Origin: Pseudomonas sp. GM41(2012)
GTDB taxonomy: Bacteria > Pseudomonadota > Gammaproteobacteria > Pseudomonadales > Pseudomonadaceae
NCBI RefSeq assembly: GCF_000282315.2
Contig: NZ_AKJN02000012.1
Coordinates: forward strand, 62,001 to 126,000
Length of the DNA: 64,000 bases
Direction of reading: 5' to 3'
In this document: one piece after another, positions 16,843 through 24,163 of the stretch
Position numbering within the stretch: the first letter of the stretch is position 1
How the letters are laid out: each line of letters starts with the position of its first letter
The notes under the pieces: generated by a model
What the model was told of the DNA's origin: nothing
The model's database searches: none
Seen by the model: only the letters and a program-made list of their open reading frames with translations
Made by a program: the position numbers and the translations under genes

Positions 16843-17961
16843 GTGAGTCAACGATTGACCCATAACGCCATCCAGCGCTTGTTGCTCAAACGCTTCGCCC
16901 TCGCAGCCGGCACCTACGCTCTGGCTTTGTTACTGTTGTGGCTGGCGTTTTTCACCGGTCATTACGATGAATCCCTGTCCAACGTGGCCATCGGCAGTGC
17001 GTTGGTGGTCATCAGCCAGGCCGCGTTGTTCGCGGTGTTTTACAGCGGCTGCAACCTGCGTTTTTCCGACCCCAGCCTGACTGAAGTACAAGTGTTGCTG
17101 GGGTTGGGTTGGCAAACCTGGCTGATCGCCCATCTGGACGAAGCACGCGGCGCGTTCCTGGTGTTCTACGTGCTGATTCTGCTGTTCGGCTTGTTTCACC
17201 TTTCGCGCTTTGCCTTCTTGCGGTGCGCGCTGTTGGTGTTCGTCAGTTTCAGCGCTATCACGCTGTGGGAGGGTTACCACTTCCAGTTACCCGACCCGGC
17301 ACTGGCCGCGTTGCAGGTGTGTGTGCTGCTCATCGTGTTGGTCTGGCTGGAACTTTATGCCCGTCACGTCCAGGCCTCCCGTCAACGCATGCGTCAGCGC
17401 CGATTTGCCTTGCAGGCGCATCAGGACACCCTGCGCGGGATGATGCGTCAGCTCGAAGACCTGGTGGCCACCGACGAACTGACCGGGCTGTTCAATCGCC
17501 GGCATTTCCTGCGTCTGGCCTCCCGTGAGCTGAAGGCCATGGACGTCGATGTCATGCATGGCCTGGCGCTGATCGACCTCGACCATTTCAAACGCATCAA
17601 CGATGTACACGGCCATGCCGCCGGTGATCAGGTGCTGCAAGCCTTTGCCGCCGTGGCCACCGCCTGCTTGCGCGATGGCGATGTTCTGGCCCGTTACGGT
17701 GGCGAAGAATTCGTCGTGCTGTTGCCCGATTGCAACCCCGAGCGCTTGACCTCCTGCTGCGAGCGGCTGCGCATTGCGTTCACCGATGTACAACTGATCG
17801 GACTCGACGTCGCCCATCTCAGCTTGTCGGCGGGCATGACGTTGCTCGAACTGGGCGACGATCTCGATGAAGCCTTGCAGCGCGCCGATCAGGCGCTTTA
17901 TCGCGCCAAGCGTGACGGCCGCAATCGTTGCGCGGCCGCGTGGGAGAACGTCGATGCCTGA
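16843..17961 (+). CDS. Membrane-anchored diguanylate cyclase (GGDEF)
   Basis: 372 residues beginning at a GTG. Five or six hydrophobic helices fill residues 20-170, then a GGDEF domain carries the active-site GGEEF at 286-290 and an inhibitory I-site RDGD at 277-280, so product feedback is expected. The enzyme makes cyclic di-GMP at the inner membrane, favouring attachment and biofilm. From memory, the pseudomonad gene in this position between fumarase and a ferredoxin reductase is sadC; this protein is shorter than the P. aeruginosa SadC I recall, so the name is not assigned. The next gene overlaps its 3' end by 8 bases. Confidence 0.9.
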   Translation: MSQRLTHNAIQRLLLKRFALAAGTYALALLLLWLAFFTGHYDESLSNVAIGSALVVISQAALFAVFYSGCNLRFSDPSLTEVQVLLGLGWQTWLIAHLDEARGAFLVFYVLILLFGLFHLSRFAFLRCALLVFVSFSAITLWEGYHFQLPDPALAALQVCVLLIVLVWLELYARHVQASRQRMRQRRFALQAHQDTLRGMMRQLEDLVATDELTGLFNRRHFLRLASRELKAMDVDVMHGLALIDLDHFKRINDVHGHAAGDQVLQAFAAVATACLRDGDVLARYGGEEFVVLLPDCNPERLTSCCERLRIAFTDVQLIGLDVAHLSLSAGMTLLELGDDLDEALQRADQALYRAKRDGRNRCAAAWENVDA

Positions 17962-18889
17962 GTTACGGGTCGGCGAACGCCAATGGTCGGTGGCGGCGGG
18001 CAGCAACCTGCTCGATGCGTTGAATCAGAACGGCGTGTCTGTGCCCTACAGCTGTCGCGCCGGCAGTTGCCATGCCTGTCTGGTGCAATGTGTCCAAGGG
18101 CTGCCGAGCGACAGCCGCCCCGATGCCCTGAGCGCAGATCAACGACAGCAAGGCTGGCGCTTGGCGTGTCAGTGTCAGGTGGTCGAAGACTTGCAGGTGC
18201 ACACCTTCGATCCTCAGCAGGATGGCCGCCCGGCCGAGGTGGCGGCTGTCGATTGGCTGAGTGCCAGCGTGTTGCGTTTGCGCCTGATCCCCGAGCGTCC
18301 GTTGCGCTACAGCGCCGGGCAGCATCTGGTGTTGTGGGCGGGCAACGTGGCGCGGCCGTATTCATTGGCCAGCCTGCCAGAAGAAGACCGCTTTCTGGAG
18401 TTCCACCTCGATTGTCGCCAGCCGGGTGAATTCAGCGACGCAGCCCGTCAGCTGAAAATCGGTGATTCGATCCGCCTCGGCGAACTGCGCGGCGGAGCGT
18501 TGCATTACGACCCGGACTGGAACACCCGACCGCTTTGGCTGATGGCCGCCGGCACGGGTTTGGGTCCGTTGTTCGGGATCTTGCGTGAAGCGCTACGGCA
18601 AGATCACCAAGGTGCCATTCGCGTCATTCACCTGGCCCATGATGCCGAGGCGCATTACCTGGCCAAACCCCTGCAGGCCATGGCCGCCAGCCGCCCTAAC
18701 CTGAGTATTGAGCTGTGGACAACGGCCGAGTTGCCAGAGGCTTTGGCGCAACTGCGGCTTGTTTCACGGCAAACCCTGGCCTTACTCTGCGGGGCCCCTG
18801 ACAGCGTCGACGCCTTTGCCCGGCGCTTGTACCTGGCGGGATTGCCGCGCAATCAACTGCTGGCGGACGTCTTTGTTCTGCGCGGTTGA
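17954..18889 (+). CDS. Iron-sulfur ferredoxin/ferredoxin-reductase oxidoreductase
   Basis: 311 residues from the ATG at 17954, inside the end of the cyclase gene. An N-terminal plant-type [2Fe-2S] ferredoxin domain has C34, C39 and C42 (YSCRAGSCHACLVQC) and a fourth ligand at C72 or C74. It is followed by an FNR-like FAD domain (ARPYSLASLP) and an NAD(P)-binding domain (LMAAGTGLGPLFGIL). Such proteins pass electrons from NAD(P)H to a partner oxygenase or reductase; no partner is evident here. The overlap with the cyclase gene points to one transcript. Confidence 0.88.
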   Translation: MPELRVGERQWSVAAGSNLLDALNQNGVSVPYSCRAGSCHACLVQCVQGLPSDSRPDALSADQRQQGWRLACQCQVVEDLQVHTFDPQQDGRPAEVAAVDWLSASVLRLRLIPERPLRYSAGQHLVLWAGNVARPYSLASLPEEDRFLEFHLDCRQPGEFSDAARQLKIGDSIRLGELRGGALHYDPDWNTRPLWLMAAGTGLGPLFGILREALRQDHQGAIRVIHLAHDAEAHYLAKPLQAMAASRPNLSIELWTTAELPEALAQLRLVSRQTLALLCGAPDSVDAFARRLYLAGLPRNQLLADVFVLRG

Positions 18890-18916
18890 GCGCTGATTTT
18901 CGATGCGAGACCGACC

Positions 18917-19666
18917 ATGAGCGATGCCATCCAGTTTGAACGTGAGTGCGGCCTGCTGACCCTGCGCCTCAACCGCCCCGACAAGAAAAACGCCCTGACC
19001 CGCGCCATGTACAGCCACTTGGCCGAAGCGCTGAAACTGGCGGATTCCGACCCTGAAATCAACGCCGTGCTGATCACCGGTTCTACCGAGTGCTTCACCG
19101 CTGGCAACGACATCGCCGACTTCATCCAGCAACCGCCGAGCAACCTCGACAGCCCGGTGTTTCAGTTCATGCTCACCCTGCTCGAATGCCGCAAACCGGT
19201 GATCGCCGCTGTGGCCGGTGCAGCCGTGGGCATTGGCACGACGATGCTGCTGCATTGCGATCTGGTGTATGTCAGCCGCGATGCGCGCCTTCGCATGCCG
19301 TTCGTTAATCTCGGATTATGCCCGGAGTTTGGTTCCAGCCTGATCCTGCCACGACTGCTCGGGCAGGCCAAAGCGGCGCAATTGTTACTGCTGGGCGAAG
19401 GCTTCAGCGGTGAACAAGCCGCGCAGTGGGGCATTGCCACCGAAGCCTTGGACAGTGGCGAAGCGGCGTTGGCCAAGGCGCGGGAGATGGCGTTGCGTTT
19501 CGAGTCGCTGCCACCGGAAGCGGTGCGCATCAGCAAGCAATTGATGAAAGCTGCGGACCGCGAACAACTGCGCATGGCCATAGAAGAAGAGAGCGCACAG
19601 TTCACCCAACGGCTGCGCTCGCCGGAAGCGATTGCGGCGTTGACCGGGTTCATTAAACGGCATTGA
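18917..19666 (+). CDS. Enoyl-CoA hydratase/isomerase family protein
   Basis: 249 residues with the crotonase fold: LNRPDKKNALT, then FTAGNDIADF forming the first half of the oxyanion hole, then AAVAGAAVGIGTTMLLHCDLVY for the second, and PEFGSSLILPRLLG. Family members hydrate or isomerise acyl-CoA double bonds; the substrate is unknown. It starts 27 bases after the ferredoxin-reductase gene and probably ends the operon, since a bidirectional terminator lies about 140 bases downstream. Confidence 0.9.
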   Translation: MSDAIQFERECGLLTLRLNRPDKKNALTRAMYSHLAEALKLADSDPEINAVLITGSTECFTAGNDIADFIQQPPSNLDSPVFQFMLTLLECRKPVIAAVAGAAVGIGTTMLLHCDLVYVSRDARLRMPFVNLGLCPEFGSSLILPRLLGQAKAAQLLLLGEGFSGEQAAQWGIATEALDSGEAALAKAREMALRFESLPPEAVRISKQLMKAADREQLRMAIEEESAQFTQRLRSPEAIAALTGFIKRH

Positions 19667-19684
19667 TTCTGCCGTGCCTGGGCG

Positions 19685-19769
19685 GGCCTCATCGCGAGCA
19701 GGCTCGCTCCCACATTGGATCTGTGGCGTGCACAAAACCAATGTGGGAGCGAGCCTGCTCGCGATGGGG
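19685..19769. repeat. REPIN-type inverted repeat
   Basis: Inverted arms of the type ATCGCGAGCAGGCTCGCTCC and its complement around a 25-base spacer, the same REP family as at 2025-2114. It lies between the enoyl-CoA hydratase gene and its terminator. Confidence 0.9.
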
Positions 19770-19805
19770 CCCGGCCAGACAACACATCTTCCGGATCAGA
19801 AAGCA

Positions 19806-19844
19806 AAAAGCCCCGCCATTCACAGGGCGGGGCTTTTGTTTTTC
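19806..19844. terminator. Bidirectional rho-independent terminator
   Basis: AAAGCCCCGCC pairs with GGCGGGGCTTTT with a short loop, with T-runs on both strands. It lies between the convergent enoyl-CoA hydratase and pyruvate kinase genes. Confidence 0.92.
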
Positions 19845-19857
19845 AGCAACCGGTCAT

Positions 19858-21309
19858 TCAGACCATCTTGTCGCCAACGTGCAGGATTTTCATCCCGTTG
19901 GTGCCGCCGATGGTGTGGTAGCTGTCGCCCTTGGTCAAGATGACCCAGTCGCCTTTCTCCACAACACCGAGTTTTAGCAACTCATCGATCGCGGCCTGGC
20001 TGACTTGCTCAGGTGGCAGTGATGCCGGGTCGAACGGTACGGTGTAGACGCCACGGAACATGGCCGCGCGGGCCTGGGTTTCGCGGTGCGGGGAGAACGC
20101 ATAGATCGGAATCGAGGAACGGATGCGCGACATGATCAACGGCGTGTAGCCACTTTCGGTCAGGGCGATGATCGCCTTCACGCCCGGGAAGTGGTTGGCG
20201 GTGTACATGGCCGCCAAGGCGATGCTCTGGTCGCAGCTTTCGAAGACCTTGCCGATGCGGTGGCTGGAGGTCTTGCTGGTCGGGTGCTTTTCAGCGCCGA
20301 TGCAGATGCGCGCCATGGCTTGCACCGCTTCCAGCGGGTACAGGCCGGCAGCACTTTCAGCCGAGAGCATCACGGCGTCGGTGTAGTCGAGTACGGCGTT
20401 GGCTACGTCGGACACTTCGGCGCGGGTCGGCATCGGGTTCTGGATCATCGACTCCATCATCTGGGTCGCCACGATCACAGCCTTGTTGTGGCGGCGTGCG
20501 TGCAGAATGATTTTCTTCTGAATGCCCACCAGCTCGGCGTCGCCGATTTCCACACCCAGGTCACCACGAGCCACCATGACGGCGTCGGAAGCCTTGATCA
20601 GCGCGTCGAGGGTTTCGTCGTCAGCCACGGCTTCGGCGCGTTCGATCTTCGCCACCAGCCAGGCAGTACCGCCGGCTTCGTCGCGCAGTTGACGGGCGTA
20701 TTCCATGTCGGCGGCGTCACGCGGGAAGGACACGGCGAGGTAATCGACTTGCATCTCGGCAGCGAGCTTGATGTCGGCCTTGTCTTTTTCAGTCAGGGCC
20801 GGAGCGGTCAGGCCGCCACCGCGACGGTTGATGCCTTTATGGTCGGACAGCGGACCGCCGATCAGCACGGTGCAATTCAGTTCGGTGGCATTGGCGGTAT
20901 CAACGCGCATCACCACGCGGCCGTCGTCGAGCAGCAGCTCGTCGCCTACGCCGCAGTCTTTAACCAGGTCCGGGTAGTCGATGCCGACGACGGTCTGGGT
21001 GCCTTCGGTCAGAGGATGGCTGGTGGAGAAGGTGAAGTGATCACCGATCTTCAGCTCGATCTTCTTGTTGGCGAATTTGGCGATACGGATTTTCGGGCCT
21101 TGCAGGTCACCCAGCAGGGCGACGAAGCGGCCGTGCTTGGCCGCGAGGTCACGCACCAGCTTCGCGCGAGCCTTGTGCTCGTCGGGGGTGCCGTGGGAGA
21201 AGTTCAGGCGGGCGACGTCCAGGCCAGCCAGAATCAGCTGTTCGAGAACTTCCGGCGAGTTACTGGCCGGGCCAAGGGTAGCGACGATTTTGGTGCGACG
21301 GACGGACAT
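19858..21309 (-). CDS. pyk: Pyruvate kinase
   Basis: 483 residues, full length for the family. It makes pyruvate and ATP from phosphoenolpyruvate and ADP. Signatures seen: RRTKIVATLGPAS and LDVARLNFSHGT at the N-terminus, GDLQGPKIRI, the catalytic lysine region WLVAKIERAEAV, VARGDLGVEIG, and VATQMMESMIQNPMPTRAEVSDVANAV. The C-terminal regulatory domain is complete. Pseudomonads carry two pyruvate kinases; the synteny with fumarase and the ferredoxin reductase suggests the PykA-type, but I leave the paralogue open. A 20-base palindrome lies about 80 bases before the start. Confidence 0.96.
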   Translation of the reverse strand: MSVRRTKIVATLGPASNSPEVLEQLILAGLDVARLNFSHGTPDEHKARAKLVRDLAAKHGRFVALLGDLQGPKIRIAKFANKKIELKIGDHFTFSTSHPLTEGTQTVVGIDYPDLVKDCGVGDELLLDDGRVVMRVDTANATELNCTVLIGGPLSDHKGINRRGGGLTAPALTEKDKADIKLAAEMQVDYLAVSFPRDAADMEYARQLRDEAGGTAWLVAKIERAEAVADDETLDALIKASDAVMVARGDLGVEIGDAELVGIQKKIILHARRHNKAVIVATQMMESMIQNPMPTRAEVSDVANAVLDYTDAVMLSAESAAGLYPLEAVQAMARICIGAEKHPTSKTSSHRIGKVFESCDQSIALAAMYTANHFPGVKAIIALTESGYTPLIMSRIRSSIPIYAFSPHRETQARAAMFRGVYTVPFDPASLPPEQVSQAAIDELLKLGVVEKGDWVILTKGDSYHTIGGTNGMKILHVGDKMV

Positions 21310-21390
21310 GCATAGACTCCTGAGTTCAAGCGCTGAGTGAGGCTACTATGGTCTCCGGTTGTAGTCATTGTTCATGTGCACTACTTATTC

Positions 21391-21410
21391 GTTTGTTTCT
21401 TGAAACGAAC
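21391..21410. promoter_or_regulatory. Palindrome upstream of pyk
   Basis: GTTTGTTTCTTGAAACGAAC has 9-base arms with one mismatch. It lies about 80 bases before the pyruvate kinase ATG and about 40 bases from the conserved motif of the divergent Ig-domain gene. It may be an operator; no regulator can be named. Confidence 0.4.
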
Positions 21411-21449
21411 AATCCCGAAAGTTTTCAGCCGCGCGGATTTCAATAGACC

Positions 21450-21482
21450 TACCGTTTGTCGGCACTGTTAGTTCTATCAGGT
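21450..21482 (+). promoter_or_regulatory. Conserved motif with degenerate operator upstream of the single-Ig gene
   Basis: The 33 bases begin TACCGTTTGTCGG and end CAGGT. They match the motif at 24075-24107 at 27 or more positions. Inside, CTGTTAGTTCTATCAG (21465-21480) is a degenerate form of CTGTCA-N4-TGACAG. The ATG of the downstream gene is 73 bases away. Confidence 0.55.
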
Positions 21483-21555
21483 AGGCAGGCGCTTGAGGGC
21501 GGGATTGAATGCGCTGGAGCTTCGTCAAATGGTGACGAGTCAGGGAGATGACAAC

Positions 21556-21849
21556 ATGACTATAAACACTCAGGAACTGGCGGCGCCGGTAATCGTTGAA
21601 CCGAAAGAGCGCGACAGAGTAGATAACCAATTCAGATTCAGGGGGACCGGCGTTCCAGGTGCCATCGTTCATGTTGTATCGGTATTCGACAACAGTCCGG
21701 TATTGCGTGTCCCCGTAGCGTCGGACGGTACTTGGGCAAGTGGTCCTTCTGATCCCCTGCCTAATGGTCCGAATAAGGTTCGGTCATTCCAGATGCTTAA
21801 CCAGGAGCGTTCGCATGATTCGCCGGAACTAACCTTCACAGTCCAATGA
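21556..21849 (+). CDS. Single Ig-like domain small protein
   Basis: 97 residues, essentially one bacterial Ig-like unit: APVIVEPKERDRV, FRFRGTGVPGAIVHVV, then SDGTWASGPSDPLPNG and a final PELTFTVQ. The same unit recurs ten times in the protein at 24164-27301, and the two genes share an upstream motif. There is no signal peptide. GGGAG lies 8 bases before the ATG at 21556, which decides that start over an earlier in-frame codon. A strong terminator follows. Function is unknown; membership of the Tc-associated group is inferred from the shared domain and motif. Confidence 0.75.
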   Translation: MTINTQELAAPVIVEPKERDRVDNQFRFRGTGVPGAIVHVVSVFDNSPVLRVPVASDGTWASGPSDPLPNGPNKVRSFQMLNQERSHDSPELTFTVQ

Positions 21850-21876
21850 CCGGAACGTCTTCGCTCATTTGCAAGC

Positions 21877-21908
21877 CCACTGAGCCTTGGTGGCTCAGTG
21901 GTTTTTTT
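21877..21908 (+). terminator. Rho-independent terminator
   Basis: CCACTGAGCC (21877-21886) pairs with GGCTCAGTGG (21892-21901), followed by seven T. It closes the single-Ig-domain gene as its own transcription unit. Confidence 0.93.
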
Positions 21909-22064
21909 CGCTCGGTCATGACGTTGAGTGCCACCTTGCGCCAATACTCAGAAGCGGGTGATTCGTTACCTCTTGTCTTATGCTGCTACACGCTCATTCC
22001 TGCACCCGATCATTGAAGATTTTCGTCAACGGGTCGATACAGAGCTCAAGACAGGAGAACCCCC

Positions 22065-22451
22065 ATGCGATTCGTGCTCATTGCCGCCCTTGCCATCAGT
22101 GCCCTCAGCGTCACGGGCTGCACCCGTTGGTCGATGAACCATCATTTGAATAACGCCTACAGCGCCTATGACCGCGGCAACTGCGAGCAGGTCATGCTCG
22201 AATTGTCCAAAGTCGAACGCGCCAGCCGAGCTCGGCCTTACGTGTGGCCGGAAGCATCGATGATGCGCGGGTTGTGCCTGGAACGGCAGAAACTGTTTGT
22301 CGATGCGGCGCAAACCTACCAGTTCATCATCGCCGCGTACCCGCAAAGTGAATACGCCTACCGCGCCCGCGCCCGCCTGGAAACCTTGCAGTCGCTGGGC
22401 CACTATCCGCTGCGCAGTGCGGCTGCGGTCGTGCGCCCGACCCGGTTCTGA
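22065..22451 (+). CDS. TPR-like lipoprotein
   Basis: 128 residues. An N-terminal signal peptide ends in the lipobox LSVTGC (C19), so the mature protein should be lipid-anchored at the cell envelope. The rest is helical with tetratricopeptide-like periodicity (LNNAYSAYDRGNCEQVMLEL, then AASMMRGLCLERQKLF-type and DAAQTYQFIIAAYPQSEYAYRARARLETL). Such lipoproteins often act as scaffolds, but no partner is evident. It stands alone between a terminator and a structured intergenic region. Confidence 0.8.
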   Translation: MRFVLIAALAISALSVTGCTRWSMNHHLNNAYSAYDRGNCEQVMLELSKVERASRARPYVWPEASMMRGLCLERQKLFVDAAQTYQFIIAAYPQSEYAYRARARLETLQSLGHYPLRSAAAVVRPTRF

Positions 22452-22494
22452 TTGTCCTGGTCGTGCAAAGGCTGGCTCACCGGCGGTGGTGAGC

Positions 22495-22645
22495 TATAGT
22501 CGAATAGATCGGTTGAGAGCCTTGCCTCCAATCGACGCAACACCTGTGATCGGCAGGCGTAAGCGACAGCGGCTTTATGGACTGTCGCACCGGGATCGGG
22601 GAGAGCGCGCCTCCAGCCTTTATTAAAGGCAGGCCCGTTCCGAAG
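22495..22645 (+). ncRNA. Possible structured leader or small RNA upstream of the PilZ gene
   Basis: A TATAGT at 22495-22500 resembles a -10 element. Downstream are successive inverted repeats: UCGGUUG with CAAUCGA, GCGACAG with CTGTCGC enclosing ATGGA, and GCCTTT with AAAGGC. The region before the next start codon is about 190 bases, long for a simple leader. No known riboswitch or RNA family is recognised. Confidence 0.3.
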
Positions 22646-22689
22646 CATTAGTGCGACCCTGCTTAAGGGCCTTGCTGGGCCAATTGCGT

Positions 22690-23049
22690 ATGTTCACTGA
22701 CCGCCGGATCGAGCGGCATCAACTGCCGTATTTTCTAAGAGTGTTCAACAGCGTCACCGACAAACCCATCGGCTTTCTGGGCAACGTGTCCGAAGACGGG
22801 CTGATGCTGATCAGCCAGTTGCCGATGATGATCGGCGCCGATTTCGATTTGCGCCTGAAAATCCCCGCCAGCGATGGCTGCCTGCAGGTCATTGATCTTC
22901 AGGGGTGTTGTTTGTGGTGCCATGAAGACACGACCCCTCACCATTACGACGCCGGGTTCAGCCTGCAACGGGCACCGCCGGAGTATGGGCAACTGGTCAG
23001 CGCCTTGAAGCAATACTTCAGTTTTCAGCCGTTGCCTGCCTCTGCCTGA
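22690..23049 (+). CDS. PilZ-domain protein
   Basis: 119 residues from the ATG at 22690. It carries the two cyclic di-GMP binding elements of PilZ domains: RRIER at residues 5-9 (RxxxR) and NVSEDG at 33-38 (the D/NxSxxG motif), followed by the expected beta strands. It is a single-domain cyclic di-GMP receptor that probably acts through an unidentified partner; a diguanylate cyclase is encoded 5 kb away. An in-frame GTG at 22651 would add 13 residues but has no better ribosome binding site. The 3' end of this gene is partly copied in the repeats that follow. Confidence 0.85.
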   Translation: MFTDRRIERHQLPYFLRVFNSVTDKPIGFLGNVSEDGLMLISQLPMMIGADFDLRLKIPASDGCLQVIDLQGCCLWCHEDTTPHHYDAGFSLQRAPPEYGQLVSALKQYFSFQPLPASA

Positions 23050-23050
23050 A

Positions 23051-23333
23051 GTGTAGGAGCACAGCTTGCTGGCGATGGCGATCTTGAGTCCGCCATCGCC
23101 GGCAAGCCGTGCTCCTACAGTCGCTATTAACATCAGTTTTCAGCCGTTGCCTGAAGTGTAGGAGCACAGCTTGCTGGCGATGGCGATCCTGAGTGCACCA
23201 TCGCCGGCAAGCCGTGCTCCTACAGTCGCTATTAACATCAGTTTTCAGCCGTTGCCTGACGTGTAGGAACACAGCTTGCTGGCGATGGCGATCCTGAGTG
23301 CGCCATCACCGGCAAGCCGTGCTCCTACAGTCG
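23051..23333. repeat. Three tandem REPIN units, 105-base period
   Basis: GTGTAGGAGCACAGCTTGCT begins at 23051 and 23156, with a one-base variant at 23261. Each unit holds an inverted REP pair ending GCCGTGCTCCTACAG, then TCGCTATTA. The spacer between units repeats CAGTTTTCAGCCGTTGCC, which is the 3' coding end of the PilZ gene, so the duplication carried a piece of that gene. Confidence 0.92.
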
Positions 23334-23336
23334 CTA

Positions 23337-23708
23337 TTACGTCGTCTTGATCGCCATCTCGTTCGCCAGCGACCGCTCCACCAGCATCAACCCCAACTCA
23401 CTCAACTGATAAATCGCCATCGCCAGATGTCGCGGCTTGTCGTCCAGGCTTTCGGCCAGGTCTAGCAGCAGAATGCTGACCGACGAAAAGGTCTCGAAGG
23501 TTTCGATGGTCAAGGCTTCAGGATTGGCATCGGGGACAACGGTGAACATTTTCATGGCACGGTCCTGGGAAGAGCGGAGGTGGTTGGTGTCGGGTTTGAG
23601 GTAATGGTCCAGCGCCTTGTCGGCGGCGGCGTGGAGCTTTCTTGAATCGAGGGTGGCGTAGGGGGAAACCGGGTCGGTTTCGGGGGGATTGGGTGTTGCC
23701 TTGAACAT
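23337..23708 (-). CDS. DUF6124 family protein
   Basis: 123 residues beginning MFKATPNPPETDPVSPYATL, the typical opening of DUF6124 proteins, which I know only from pseudomonads. The remainder is helical and ends LGLMLVERSLANEMAIKTT. Function is unknown. AAAGGAACA precedes two in-frame ATGs; the one at 23708 has the better spacing. A C4-like structured RNA lies upstream on the same strand, as I recall for related pseudomonad genes. The stop codon lies at the edge of the triplicated repeats. Confidence 0.75.
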   Translation of the reverse strand: MFKATPNPPETDPVSPYATLDSRKLHAAADKALDHYLKPDTNHLRSSQDRAMKMFTVVPDANPEALTIETFETFSSVSILLLDLAESLDDKPRHLAMAIYQLSELGLMLVERSLANEMAIKTT

Positions 23709-23758
23709 GATCATTGTTCCTTTTAGTGGAGCTGCCACCGTCTCGCGACTAAACGAGG

Positions 23759-23840
23759 GGTGGCGGCTGTACGCAGGTTAGTCGACCGGGAGGAACATGA
23801 AAAAACCGGCGCGCCCGAGGGCGCCCTGCGCACAGCCACC
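23759..23840 (-). ncRNA. C4-like antisense RNA
   Basis: Read on the minus strand, GGTGGC (from 23840) pairs with GCCACC (to 23759), TGTGCGCAGG with CCTGCGTACA, GGCGC encloses CCTCGG as a hairpin, and CCGG encloses a U-rich loop. The three-way layout and sequence resemble the C4 antisense RNA family. Its CGACTAA segment is complementary to TTAGTCG, which occurs on the minus strand both before (near 23904-23913) and after (23742-23757) the structure, as expected for C4 target sites. Family assignment is from memory. Confidence 0.5.
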
Positions 23841-24059
23841 ATTGAGTGCGGGGATAGGGAATACCCGACTGAATGACGCTTATGCACCTTCATGTTACCT
23901 ACCGGGCGACTAAACCCGATCGCTGATTGGCAGCGATGTGGATCAAGTTACGGGGCAATACCAAGGCGCACAAGCCGGCGGATTCTGGCGGATGTGTAGG
24001 CAAAGGCGCAAGGTGCTGTAGCCGCGGACTGAAGTCTTGAGGACACAGGGGGAAGTGAT
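23841..24059. other. Intergenic DNA before the ten-repeat Ig gene
   Basis: Apart from the putative C4 target copy near 23904-23913, I see no gene, terminator or clear promoter here. The region separates the divergent DUF6124 and Ig-repeat genes. Confidence 0.4.
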
Positions 24060-24073
24060 GGGGGGGGGGGGGG
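24060..24073 (+). repeat. Homopolymer tract of 14 G
   Basis: Fourteen consecutive G, ending one base before the conserved motif at 24075. Tracts of this length change readily by slipped-strand mispairing, and this one lies where it could alter promoter geometry about 90 bases before the start codon. A sequencing length error is also possible. Confidence 0.85.
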
Positions 24074-24074
24074 T

Positions 24075-24107
24075 TACCGTTTGTCGGGACTGTCAGTTTT
24101 TACAGGT
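24075..24107 (+). promoter_or_regulatory. Conserved motif with operator-like palindrome upstream of the Ig-repeat gene
   Basis: Begins TACCGTTTGTCGG and ends CAGGT, matching 21450-21482. CTGTCAGTTTTTACAG (24090-24105) differs from the CTGTCA-N4-TGACAG arms by one base. The ATG at 24164 is 56 bases downstream. Confidence 0.6.
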
Positions 24108-24163
24108 GTCAGGCTTCGGAATAAGCAGTGATATTAGCTCATCAAAAAAAGGAGGCGGGAGTC

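Noticed and set aside
23051..23333. CRISPR array
   Set aside because: Only three units, each an internally inverted REP pair, and the spacers are identical. No cas genes are present.
23797..23913. 38-codon open frame with an excellent GGGAGGAAC ribosome binding site
   Set aside because: It overlaps the stems of the C4-like RNA on the other strand, and the apparent ribosome binding site is part of a paired stem. The peptide has no protein-like features.
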